23,427 bases of DNA, taken from Neisseria perflava. GTDB lineage: Bacteria; Pseudomonadota; Gammaproteobacteria; Burkholderiales; Neisseriaceae. The first letter of the stretch is position 1. Each line of letters opens with the position of its first letter. The stretch is from assembly GCF_024170405.1 (NCBI RefSeq), contig NZ_JALJYC010000030.1:1-23427 (forward strand), given 5' to 3'. Of the stretch, positions 7,529-14,327 are shown one piece after another. The notes beneath the pieces are model-generated. The model did not search any database, was not told the origin of the DNA, and saw only the letters and a list, made by a program, of their open reading frames with translations. Made by a program: the position numbers and the translations under genes.

Positions 7529-9295
7529 TTAAATGTAGGTATCACGGAAACCGCAATACGCGTCAACCGGGCTGACCCCTTTAAATTCGGAGCGTCCCAT
7601 CAGCTTGTCAACCAACAGCTCGAGGGTAGGCTCTTTGCCGTCGTAAGCATTGATGTAGGTTTTTACCTGCGGCACGTCGGCCAAATGGAACGGGCACAAT
7701 ACCGATACGAAGATGGTCGGCACTTCGTGAACGTAGAACGGAATGTCCGGCGTACCTTTGGTGGCTTGCCATACGATACGTTGTACGGTGCTCATTTGTA
7801 CGTTGGCGACGTTGATAATCAAATCGTAATTGTCAGTCAGATCGGCAATCGGGCGTTTTTGCGCATATTCGTTGCGGATGGTTTTGACCTGGTCTTCGTC
7901 AGACAGCTTGGCGATGTTGTCCATCGGCGAAACATAAATGCTGACTTCAAAACCTTCGGCGGTCAGTTTTTCTTTCAGAATCTCGGTTGCGCTTTTTGAC
8001 GCACTGGCCACCATTTTGCCGAAACCGCCGTCGGTACCTTTTACATTGACCAACAAGATGCGTTTGTATTTTTCAGGCGTTACCGGGAAGATGTCTTCTT
8101 TGCTTTTCACCAGAGTAATCGCTTGGTCGCCCACTTCGCGGAACAAGGCTTTGTTTTCCGGCAGGCCGATTTTTGCCAGCGCTTCGGCTTGCGGCGGCAG
8201 GATGTTTTCTTTGGCTTTGGTGTGCAGGCCGAGTTTGGCTTTCAAGCCCAAGGTGCGGCGTAGCGCGTCGTGCAGGCGCTCGTCGGTAATCACGCCGTTT
8301 TTGTAGCCGTTCATCATGTAGCCGAAATCTTCGTCCGGATCGTTGAAGAACAGGAACAAGTCGCAACCGGCGGCGATGGAAGTCGGCAGAATATCGCTGC
8401 GTTTCATGGCGCCGGTCATGCCGACCATGTGGCTGGCGTCGGTAACAACCAAGCCGTTGAAGCCCATTTTGCCGCGCAATAAGTCGGTCAGAATGCCTTT
8501 GGACAATGTAGCAGGCAGGCAGTCTTCAAATTGCAAATCGGGGTTGAAGTGTTTTTCGTAAGCGGGCAGGTGGATGTGACCGGCCATCAGGGAAGGCAGT
8601 CCGGCGTCAATCAAACCTTGGTACACTTTGCCGTAGGTTTTGTCCCACTCTTCGCAAGAGAGGCTGTTGACGCTGAAAGACAAGTGTTGGTCACGCTCAT
8701 CCACGCCGTCGCCCGGGAAGTGTTTGGCGGCGGGTAGAATGCCGCTTTCCTGAATGCCTTTCATGTAGGCCAGAGCTATTTCCAACACCATGTCGGGATT
8801 GTTGCCGAAAGAGCGGTTGGAAATAATCGGGTTGCACCAGTTATACAAAATATCCACAATCGGCGCGAAGCTCCAGTTGCAGCCGATGGCGGCGGCTTCT
8901 ACGCCGGAGACGCGACCCATTTCGTAAGCGTATTTGGCATTGCCGGTGGCGCCGATTTTGACTTCCAAACCGACTTCGGTACCGTCGGTACAAGCGCCGT
9001 TGCCGCCGGCTTCGGTGTTGGCAGCAATCAGCAGCGGGATTTTGCTTTTGGTTTGTAAGATATAGTTTTGGTCGTACACTTCTTAGGATTTGCCCGGGTT
9101 GTAGCGCACGGCGGCAATATGATATTTCTGTACGGTTTCGGTCAGATAGGCTTCGTCGCGGCTGGAACCCATGTTGACGAAGAGTTGGCCGATTTTTTCT
9201 TCCAAGCTCATGGAAGCGATGGTGTTTTCCACCCAATCAATATCAGCCTGACTCAGGTTGTAAGGCTTTTTGCTTAAATCTACTAATGTTGACAT
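7529..9295 (-). pseudogene. Family 3 glycoside hydrolase, interrupted by ochre codon
   Basis: A 588-codon GH3 enzyme of the NagZ-like branch. The start at 9295 (AGGAAA six bases upstream) gives MSTLVDLSKKPYNLSQADID; there is no signal peptide, so it would be cytoplasmic. After codon 70 (RYNPGKS) a TAA at 9083-9085 interrupts, then the frame continues EVYDQNYILQTKSKIPLLIA to a normal end. Catalytic features lie downstream: KHFPGDG at about 191-197, DQH at about 202-204 as a candidate acid/base dyad, and VVTDAS with nucleophile Asp about 286; a GH3 C-terminal alpha/beta domain follows. A single CAA or AAA to TAA change would explain the stop. A GTG at 9077-9079 could restart translation but would lose part of the barrel. 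The context suggests hydrolysis of an imported glucuronide; exact substrate unknown. Confidence 0.83.
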
Positions 9296-9324
9296 ATCAA
9301 ATTTCCTAACAATAAATAACTGGG

Positions 9325-9364
9325 TTTTCAGACGGCCTGACGGTAAATGAGGCCGTCTGAAAAA
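9325..9364 (-). terminator. Inverted DUS pair ahead of the GH3 gene
   Basis: TTTTCAGACGGCCT (9325-9338) and AGGCCGTCTGAAAA (9350-9364) form a hairpin between the HAD and GH3 genes, with only short T runs. It may be an attenuating intra-operon terminator. Confidence 0.6.
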
Positions 9365-9400
9365 ATATCGGTTATACCTGCGGTTAAATTTTTTGTACCG

Positions 9401-9426
9401 GCCTTTCCCGCTTGAGCGGGAAAGGC
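9401..9426. repeat. dRS3-like palindrome
   Basis: GCCTTTCCCGCT and AGCGGGAAAGGC are perfect 12-bp arms around TG. The core TTTCCC-N8-GGGAAA differs from the neisserial dRS3 consensus ATTCCC-N8-GGGAAT only at the outermost pair. There is no T tract, so it is more likely a repeat than a terminator. Confidence 0.6.
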
Positions 9427-9448
9427 GGTGTAGCACGGCGGCGATTGC

Positions 9449-10258
9449 TTAACCGGCCATATTCTGATTAAAGCAGTTTACCAAATCGGCCTGATACGCT
9501 TCGTCAAATTCGCCGTTGACCAATTTGCCTAAGGCTTTCAGTACCAGTTCGTCCCAAGAAGCGTCTTCGTGGTTGAACAAAATCGGGAAAAACAATGTAC
9601 CGGCGGATTTGGCGGCATCCAAGTCGCCCGGAGAGTCGCCGACCATCAGGATTTTATTGCCTTCGTAGCCGTATTGTTTCAACAAGCCCAAGCAGTAGGC
9701 TTTGCTGCCTTCTTCCTGGCCGTACACCAAATCGACATTCGGCATTAACGCGTGGCGGTTCCATTCGTCAACGATGGCTTCGTTGTTGGCGGAGCTGACC
9801 ACGGCGACGTCGGCAAATTGGTGGACAAATTCCAAAGAGCGGCGGGCGTTTGGGAACGGCGCGTCATTGCCGCGCAGGGTTTTGATGGATTTGTTAACCG
9901 CTTCCGACCAAGCCAAAGCAGTGGATAAATCTTTGCTCGGTGTTTTTTCAATTTGTTGCGCTAAGGCGCGGTTGGACAGCTCGGGCGAGGTTTCTACCCA
10001 TTGGGTCAGCGTAGAAAAATCGCCTTCGTAACCGTATTGTTGCAAGGTGTAAATCAAACCTTTGAAACGGTTGGTGCCGCGTGTGGCGGAAAACAGGTTT
10101 ACTTTATTCCAAATTTCGATGAAACGCGGCACATCGGTAATGCCGAAGGCTTCCGCAGCCAGCGGGCCGAAGCATTTTTCGTGTTTGATGTTCATGGTGT
10201 CCATCGCGCAGCCGTCTGAATCGACGCACACGATAAAATCATGTTTTTTTTTTGCCAT
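9449..10258 (-). CDS. HAD-superfamily hydrolase of unknown substrate
   Basis: 269 residues read from ATG at 10258. HAD motif I is CVDSDGCAMDT (Asp13 and Asp15 as nucleophile and acid/base); motif IV is VGDSPGDLDAAKSAG near residues 217-231, and the intervening alpha-helical stretch looks like a C1 cap. This is a phosphatase/phosphoglucomutase-like fold; the substrate is not evident. It sits second in the uronate operon, 22 bp after the SDR gene, so a role with phosphorylated sugar intermediates or damage products is conceivable. The start is ambiguous: AAGGAG is seven bases before an ATG at 10264-10266 in another frame, and an A10 tract (10244-10253) lies just after. With one more A, or two fewer, that better-placed ATG would enter this frame (MAEWQKKKHDF). 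Confidence 0.8.
   Translation of the reverse strand: MAKKKHDFIVCVDSDGCAMDTMNIKHEKCFGPLAAEAFGITDVPRFIEIWNKVNLFSATRGTNRFKGLIYTLQQYGYEGDFSTLTQWVETSPELSNRALAQQIEKTPSKDLSTALAWSEAVNKSIKTLRGNDAPFPNARRSLEFVHQFADVAVVSSANNEAIVDEWNRHALMPNVDLVYGQEEGSKAYCLGLLKQYGYEGNKILMVGDSPGDLDAAKSAGTLFFPILFNHEDASWDELVLKALGKLVNGEFDEAYQADLVNCFNQNMAG
10244..10253 (-). repeat. A10 homopolymer at the start of the HAD gene
   Basis: Ten consecutive A on the coding strand span codons 2-5 of the HAD gene. The ATG best placed for the ribosome binding site (10264-10266) lies upstream in a frame that reaches the HAD frame only if the tract changes length to A11 or A8. Such tracts slip during replication, so it is a candidate phase-variation switch, or a homopolymer sequencing error. 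Confidence 0.55.
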
Positions 10259-10280
10259 TCTGCCATTTCTACTCTCCTTT

Positions 10281-11126
10281 TTATACGCCGCTGTATGCTG
10301 AGAACGCGCCGTCAATCGGCAATACCACGCCGTTGACGAAGCTGGCGTAGTTTTCATCCATCAGGAACAAGATACCGCCGATTAATTCGTCGGCTTCGCC
10401 GAAGCGTCCCATCGGGGTGTTGGTCAGGATTTTGTTGGCGCGGGGGGGCGGATTGCCGTCGGCGTCAAACAGCAGGCCGCGGTTTTGGTTGCTTACCAAG
10501 AAACCCGGAGCGATGGCGTTGCAGCGGATGCCCACTTTGGAGAAGTAAACCGCCAGCCATTGGGTAAAGTTGCTGATGGCGGCTTTGGCGCCGGAGTAGG
10601 CCGGGATTTTGGTCAGCGGGGTAAAGGCGTTCATGCTGGAAATATTGACGATGTTGGCACCTTTTTTGCCAATCATGTCTTTGGCGAACACTTGGGTCGG
10701 CAGCAAAGTGCCCAAGTAGTTGAGGTTGAAGATGAATTCGATACCGCCTTTATCCAACTCAAAGAATGATTTGGTACCGGCGGGCAGGTCGAATTCTTCA
10801 AATTCGTTATCGGTAGTGGCTTTCGGGTTATTGCCGCCCGCGCCGTTAATCAGGATGTCGCAAGTGCCGAAGTCGGCGGCAATCGCATCGCGTGTGGCTT
10901 TGATGTTTTCCAAATCCAAAACATTGGTCTGATAGGCTTTGGCGATATTGCCTTCGGCGCGGATTTCGGCAGCGTAGTTTTCGGCCGATTCCAAATTGAT
11001 GTCGAGCAGGGCGACTTTGGCGCCGGTTTTGGCAATTTCTCTGGCAAAATAAGCACATAACACGCCACCTGCGCCGGTAACGACCACAACTTTGTCTTTA
11101 AACGAATGGTTTTTTGCGATATCCAT
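10281..11126 (-). CDS. SDR-family D-mannonate oxidoreductase (fructuronate reductase)
   Basis: 281-residue cytoplasmic short-chain dehydrogenase expected to reduce D-fructuronate to D-mannonate with NAD(P)H, between UxaC and UxuA. The nucleotide-binding motif is TGAGGVLC (residues 17-24), with Asp42 following beta-2 (LLDIN), suggesting NAD(H). INGAGG is at 93-98 and the catalytic residues are Ser163/164 (NISSMNAF) and Tyr177-x3-Lys181 (YSGAK). It resembles the SDR-type UxuB of Bacillus and gut bacteria, not the larger long-chain enzyme of E. coli. GGAGA about nine bases upstream supports the start. It is the first gene of the - strand operon, divergent from uxuA, with TTGGTA inverted repeats between. 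Function assigned from family and context. Confidence 0.88.
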   Translation of the reverse strand: MDIAKNHSFKDKVVVVTGAGGVLCAYFAREIAKTGAKVALLDINLESAENYAAEIRAEGNIAKAYQTNVLDLENIKATRDAIAADFGTCDILINGAGGNNPKATTDNEFEEFDLPAGTKSFFELDKGGIEFIFNLNYLGTLLPTQVFAKDMIGKKGANIVNISSMNAFTPLTKIPAYSGAKAAISNFTQWLAVYFSKVGIRCNAIAPGFLVSNQNRGLLFDADGNPPPRANKILTNTPMGRFGEADELIGGILFLMDENYASFVNGVVLPIDGAFSAYSGV

Positions 11127-11213
11127 GATTGAGATTCTCCAAATTAAATTTTAAGTTGAGGGCAACGGATATACTGCGCTCTGTAACTGAACGTAATATT
11201 ATCCTATTATCAG

Positions 11214-11231
11214 ATTTTGGTACACCAAAAT
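11214..11231. promoter_or_regulatory. Operator-like inverted repeat 1
   Basis: ATTTTGGT-AC-ACCAAAAT, perfect 8-bp arms around two bases. It closely resembles the TTGGTATACCAA-type operators of FadR-subfamily GntR regulators such as UxuR/ExuR. It lies about 90 bp before the SDR gene and 170 bp before uxuA, so it could control both. Confidence 0.65.
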
Positions 11232-11259
11232 CAAACGGTTTTTGCATTTAATCAAATTT

Positions 11260-11285
11260 TACCAAAAATTTGGTATGCCAATTTA
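11260..11285. promoter_or_regulatory. Operator-like inverted repeats 2 and 3, overlapping
   Basis: TACCAAA-AA-TTTGGTA (11260-11275) is a perfect inverted repeat, and its second arm also belongs to TTGGTATGCCAA (11270-11281), a near-palindrome like site 1. The pair overlaps the -35 region of the inferred uxuA promoter, as expected for repression. Confidence 0.6.
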
Positions 11286-11292
11286 GAAATAG

Positions 11293-11301
11293 TGCTAAAA
11301 T
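11293..11301 (+). promoter_or_regulatory. Putative extended -10 promoter of uxuA
   Basis: TGCTAAAAT has the TGn extension and a five-of-six -10 hexamer. No good -35 is present at 17 bases, typical of extended -10 promoters. A start near 11308 would give a leader of about 94 bases, containing the palindrome CCTTATATATAAGG (11351-11364). Confidence 0.45.
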
Positions 11302-11401
11302 CCCGCATGTTGAAAATCGGTGCTTGTAGGGTGCCGATATGCTGCCTTATCCTTATATATAAGGCATAAGCCCGTTTTACCATCAAAGAGAGGACAATAT
11401 T

Positions 11402-12592
11402 ATGGAACAAGCATGGCGTTGGTACGGCCCGAAAGACCCGGTGTCTTTAGATGATGTGCGTCAGGCGGGTGCAACCGGTGTTGTGACCGCACTGCACCAT
11501 ATTCCCAACGGCGAAGTGTGGGAAGTTGCGGAGATTCAAGAACGCAAAGACATGATTGAAGCCAAAGGCATGGTGTGGACCGTGGTCGAGAGCATTCCGA
11601 TTCACGAAGACATCAAAACCCAAACCGGTGATTTCCAAAAATACATCGACAACTACAAACAATCCATCCGCAACCTGGCCAAATGCGGCATTGATACCGT
11701 GTGCTACAACTTTATGCCGGTACTCGATTGGACGCGCACCGACTTGGCTTACGAGCTGCCCGACGGCTCCAAAGCCCTGCGTTTCGACCAAATCGCCTTT
11801 GCCGCGTTTGAATTGCACATTTTGAAACGCCCCGGCGCGGAAGCGGAATACAGCGACGAAGAAAAAGCGCAAGCCAAAGCCTACTTCGACAACATGAGCG
11901 AAGAGGACATCACCAAGCTGACCAACAACATCATTGTCGGTCTGCCCGGTTCGGAAGAAGGCTACACTTTAGCGCAGTTCCAAGCCCAGCTTGACCGCTA
12001 CAAAGACATCGACAAAGAAAAATTCCGCACCCACTTGGCTTATTTTCTGAATGAAATCATTCCGGTAGCCGAGGAAGTCGGCATCCGCATGGCCGTTCAC
12101 CCTGACGACCCGCCACGTCCGATTTTGGGCTTGCCACGCATTGTTTCCACCATCGAAGACATGCAGTGGTATGTCGATACCCAGCCGCTGAAAGCCAACG
12201 GCTTTACCATGTGCACCGGCTCTTACGGCGTGCGCTCTGACAACGATTTGGTGTGCATGACGCAAACCTTTGCCGACCGCATTTACTTCGCCCACCTGCG
12301 TTCTACCCAGCGCGAAGAAAATCCGCTGTCGTTCCACGAAGCCGCCCACTTGGAAGGCGATGTGGACATGTTCCACGTCATCAAAGCCTTGCTGACCGAG
12401 GGAAAACGCCGCCGCGACGCGGGCGACACCCGTCCGATTCCGATGCGCCCAGACCACGGCCATCAAATGCTGGACGACTTGCGCAAAAAAAACAACCCGG
12501 GCTATTCCGCCATCGGCCGTCTGCGCGGCTTGGCCGAATTCCGAGGCATGGAATTGGCGCTGAAAAAAGTGTATTTCAGCGATGAGAAATAA
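11402..12592 (+). CDS. uxuA: D-mannonate dehydratase
   Basis: Cytoplasmic enzyme dehydrating D-mannonate to 2-keto-3-deoxy-D-gluconate. The 396 residues match the family length and are strikingly like E. coli UxuA throughout: MEQAWRWYGPKDPVSLDDVR at the start, TVCYNFMPVLDWTRTDL, HPDDPPRPILGLPRIVST, CTGSYGVRSDNDL and RPDHGHQMLDD. The His and Asp residues in the last three blocks form the metal site of this TIM-barrel family. GAGAGGA about eight bases upstream supports the ATG. It is transcribed divergently from the SDR operon and followed by a DUS-pair terminator, a repeat and then eda. The frame is intact. Confidence 0.97.
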   Translation: MEQAWRWYGPKDPVSLDDVRQAGATGVVTALHHIPNGEVWEVAEIQERKDMIEAKGMVWTVVESIPIHEDIKTQTGDFQKYIDNYKQSIRNLAKCGIDTVCYNFMPVLDWTRTDLAYELPDGSKALRFDQIAFAAFELHILKRPGAEAEYSDEEKAQAKAYFDNMSEEDITKLTNNIIVGLPGSEEGYTLAQFQAQLDRYKDIDKEKFRTHLAYFLNEIIPVAEEVGIRMAVHPDDPPRPILGLPRIVSTIEDMQWYVDTQPLKANGFTMCTGSYGVRSDNDLVCMTQTFADRIYFAHLRSTQREENPLSFHEAAHLEGDVDMFHVIKALLTEGKRRRDAGDTRPIPMRPDHGHQMLDDLRKKNNPGYSAIGRLRGLAEFRGMELALKKVYFSDEK

Positions 12593-12620
12593 TCTGTGAA
12601 CCAAACATCTAAATGATGTT

Positions 12621-12666
12621 TTTTCAGACGGCCTTAATGTCTTAGTAGTAAAAAGGCCGTCTGAAA
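12621..12666 (+). terminator. Terminator after uxuA, inverted AG-DUS pair
   Basis: TTTCAGACGGCCTT (12622-12635) and AAGGCCGTCTGAAA (12653-12666) pair as a 14-bp stem about 30 bp after the uxuA stop. It separates uxuA from eda, so eda may have its own promoter or depend on readthrough. Confidence 0.75.
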
Positions 12667-12694
12667 TTATTTGTAGAATCGAAAAAACAATCGT

Positions 12695-12754
12695 GTAGGT
12701 TGGGTTGCAAACCCAACAAAGCAGTCGTTCTGTTGGGTTTGCAACCCAACCTAC
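12695..12754. repeat. GTAGGTTGGG hairpin repeat
   Basis: A perfect 24-bp inverted repeat (12695-12718 and 12731-12754, outer sequence GTAGGTTGGGTTGCAAACCC) around a 12-base loop, between uxuA and eda. It belongs with the similar hairpins at 4305-4331 and 23207-23275. Each arm is itself partly palindromic (GGGTTGCAAACCC). Function unknown; a dispersed intergenic element is likely. Confidence 0.8.
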
Positions 12755-12796
12755 GCGGCATTCTGTATTCAACACCAAACTTTAGGAGCATTTATC

Positions 12797-13441
12797 ATGT
12801 CTTTATTAACCGCACGCGAAATTCTGCAAGCCGGCCGCGTGGTGCCGGTGATTGCCATCGACGACATTTCCACCGCCGTTGATTTGGCGCGCGCCTTGGT
12901 CGAAGGCGGCATTCCGACTTTGGAAATCACCCTGCGCACCGAACACGGCTTGGAAGCCATCCGCCAAGTGAAGCGCGAAGTCAAAGGCGCGATTGTCGGT
13001 GCCGGTACGGTGATTAACGGCGAGCAATTAAGCCAAGTGATTGACGCCGGTGCCGAGTTTGCCATCAGCCCGGGATTCAACATCAATCTGGCCAAAGCCG
13101 CCCAAGCGCAAGCAAACAACATCCGCATGATTCCGGGTATCGCCACTCCGGGCGAACTGATGTTGGCGTTGGAACACGGCTTGGATACGCTCAAACTGTT
13201 CCCCGCCGAAGTGGTCGGCGGCAAAGCCATGCTCAAAGCGCTGTACGGCTCGTTCTCCGAAGTGCGCTTCTGCCCGACTGGCGGCATTTCCGCCGCCACC
13301 GCGCCGGAATATCTGGCGTTGCCGAACGTGTTGTGCGTCGGCGGTTCATGGCTGACCCCGAAACAGGCCGTTGCCAATAAAGACTGGGCTGCCATTACCC
13401 AGCTGGCGAAAGAAGCCGCTGCGCTGCAACCGGCAAAATAA
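12797..13441 (+). CDS. eda: KDPG/KHG aldolase
   Basis: 214-residue cytoplasmic class I aldolase cleaving 2-keto-3-deoxy-6-phosphogluconate to pyruvate and glyceraldehyde 3-phosphate. VVPVIAIDD opens the barrel, Glu43 in EITLRT is the catalytic acid/base, Lys133 in TLKLFPAEV forms the Schiff base, and CPTGGI is the phosphate site. AGGAG eight bases upstream fixes the start. It ends the glucuronate route here and would also serve the Entner-Doudoroff pathway, though no edd (6-phosphogluconate dehydratase) lies beside it. The kinase making its substrate from the UxuA product is absent from the window. Intact frame, normal length. Confidence 0.96.
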   Translation: MSLLTAREILQAGRVVPVIAIDDISTAVDLARALVEGGIPTLEITLRTEHGLEAIRQVKREVKGAIVGAGTVINGEQLSQVIDAGAEFAISPGFNINLAKAAQAQANNIRMIPGIATPGELMLALEHGLDTLKLFPAEVVGGKAMLKALYGSFSEVRFCPTGGISAATAPEYLALPNVLCVGGSWLTPKQAVANKDWAAITQLAKEAAALQPAK

Positions 13442-13567
13442 GCAGGTTTTTACCGTATTGTCGGGAAGTGCGGCAAATTGGTGTACCGTTTCCACTTGTC
13501 ATCTGATGAGGTTTCCACCGTTTCCATCGGAACGCCGCCGGTTTGCCGCACCGCTTGTATGATACAA

Positions 13568-13624
13568 GCACAAAGCCGTCTGAACGGATTTCCGTTCAGA
13601 CGGCTTTGTGCTTTCAGACGGCCT
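13568..13624. terminator. Bidirectional terminator between eda and ygjP-like gene, three DUS
   Basis: GCACAAAGCCGTCTGAACGG-type arms of 21 bp (13568-13588 and 13591-13611) form a perfect hairpin with a two-base loop, each arm holding the DUS core. A third DUS (TTCAGACGGCCT, 13613-13624) abuts the ygjP-like stop codon. It separates convergent transcripts. Confidence 0.85.
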
Positions 13625-14323
13625 TTAGCCCAATACAAATAATGCTTTGCCGTGCGCTTTGAGCCAAGCCTTTGCCGCTTCGGTGTGCGGCGTGTGGCGG
13701 TTGACCAATGCCCAAAAGCGCGGGCTGTGGTCGGGATGGGGCAGGTGGCAGAGTTCGTGCACGCAGACATAGTCGGCGACGAAATCCGGTGCGCCGACCA
13801 GCCGCCAGTTGAGGCGGATACCGGTGCGGGCGCGGCACACGCCCCAGAAGGTCTTGGCGTTGGAAAGCGACAGGGCGGCGGGGTGCAAATCCAAGGTAGC
13901 GGCATGTCGCGCCAAGCGCGGCAGCAGATATTCGGAGGCACACTCGTGCAGGAAACGGCGCAGGTGAAGGCTTTGTTGGGCAGGGCTTTTGTGCGGCAAC
14001 AGGATTTCAGACGGCATGATTTGAATCACGCTGGCGCTGTGTTCGCGCAAGGCCGTCTGAACGCCGTGATACCAAATCCAATCGGGCAGGGCGTTTTCAG
14101 ACGGCCTTGCCGCTTGCGCAGGGGTTTTGGCGAGAGTTTGCCGCAGCAATGGCTCGTTGTCGCGCAGCCATTGTTGCAAACGCCGCCCGCTGACATAAGG
14201 CGGCAGGTTGATGCTGACGGTGTGCGCGTCAACGGGGCGCAGAATCAGGTTTTTCTTGGCGCTGCGCTTGAGAAGGATGGCGATGGTTTGGCCGTCTGAA
14301 AAGGTGTAGGTGTAGTCGGGCAT
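13625..14323 (-). CDS. YgjP-like metal-dependent hydrolase (SprT/M48-like)
   Basis: 232 residues from ATG at 14323. The C-terminal part carries the zinc-peptidase motif HELCH in YVCVHELCHLPHPDHSPRFW, with a further acidic/His context as in the YgjP (DUF45) family; TFWGVCRARTGIRLNWRL is another family block. Cellular role poorly known; predicted cytoplasmic. Start chosen because the upstream alternative (TTG at 14350) overlaps the acyltransferase gene. The ATG follows the acyltransferase stop by four bases, suggesting translational coupling. The coding sequence contains four DUS or near-DUS copies (14006-14017 AT type, 14050-14061, 14096-14107 and 14289-14300), an unusually high load for a 700-bp gene. 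Confidence 0.83.
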   Translation of the reverse strand: MPDYTYTFSDGQTIAILLKRSAKKNLILRPVDAHTVSINLPPYVSGRRLQQWLRDNEPLLRQTLAKTPAQAARPSENALPDWIWYHGVQTALREHSASVIQIMPSEILLPHKSPAQQSLHLRRFLHECASEYLLPRLARHAATLDLHPAALSLSNAKTFWGVCRARTGIRLNWRLVGAPDFVADYVCVHELCHLPHPDHSPRFWALVNRHTPHTEAAKAWLKAHGKALFVLG

Positions 14324-14327
14324 GGGT

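Noticed and set aside
6008..9295. Amber/ochre stops as recoding (selenocysteine, pyrrolysine or programmed readthrough)
   Set aside because: Neither stop is TGA; TAG falls at a usual tryptophan and TAA at an ordinary position, no recoding element is evident, and Neisseria has no known pyrrolysine system.
10442..10448. C7 run in the SDR gene as a phase-variable tract
   Set aside because: Seven bases is short for frequent slippage, and the run simply encodes PPP in a normal protein context with the full frame intact.
11969..12778. 269-codon open frame on the - strand
   Set aside because: Mostly antisense to uxuA and starts within the GTAGGTTGGG repeat; no motif or ribosome binding site.
13478..13495. 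AATTGGTGTACCG after eda as a further regulator operator
   Set aside because: The core TTGGTGTACC resembles site 1, but it lies downstream of eda before a terminator, with no gene to control and poor outer arms; probably chance.
13450..13941. 163-codon - strand frame overlapping the eda/ygjP terminator
   Set aside because: It is an alternative frame of the ygjP-like gene running through the terminator hairpin; arginine/proline-rich shadow composition.
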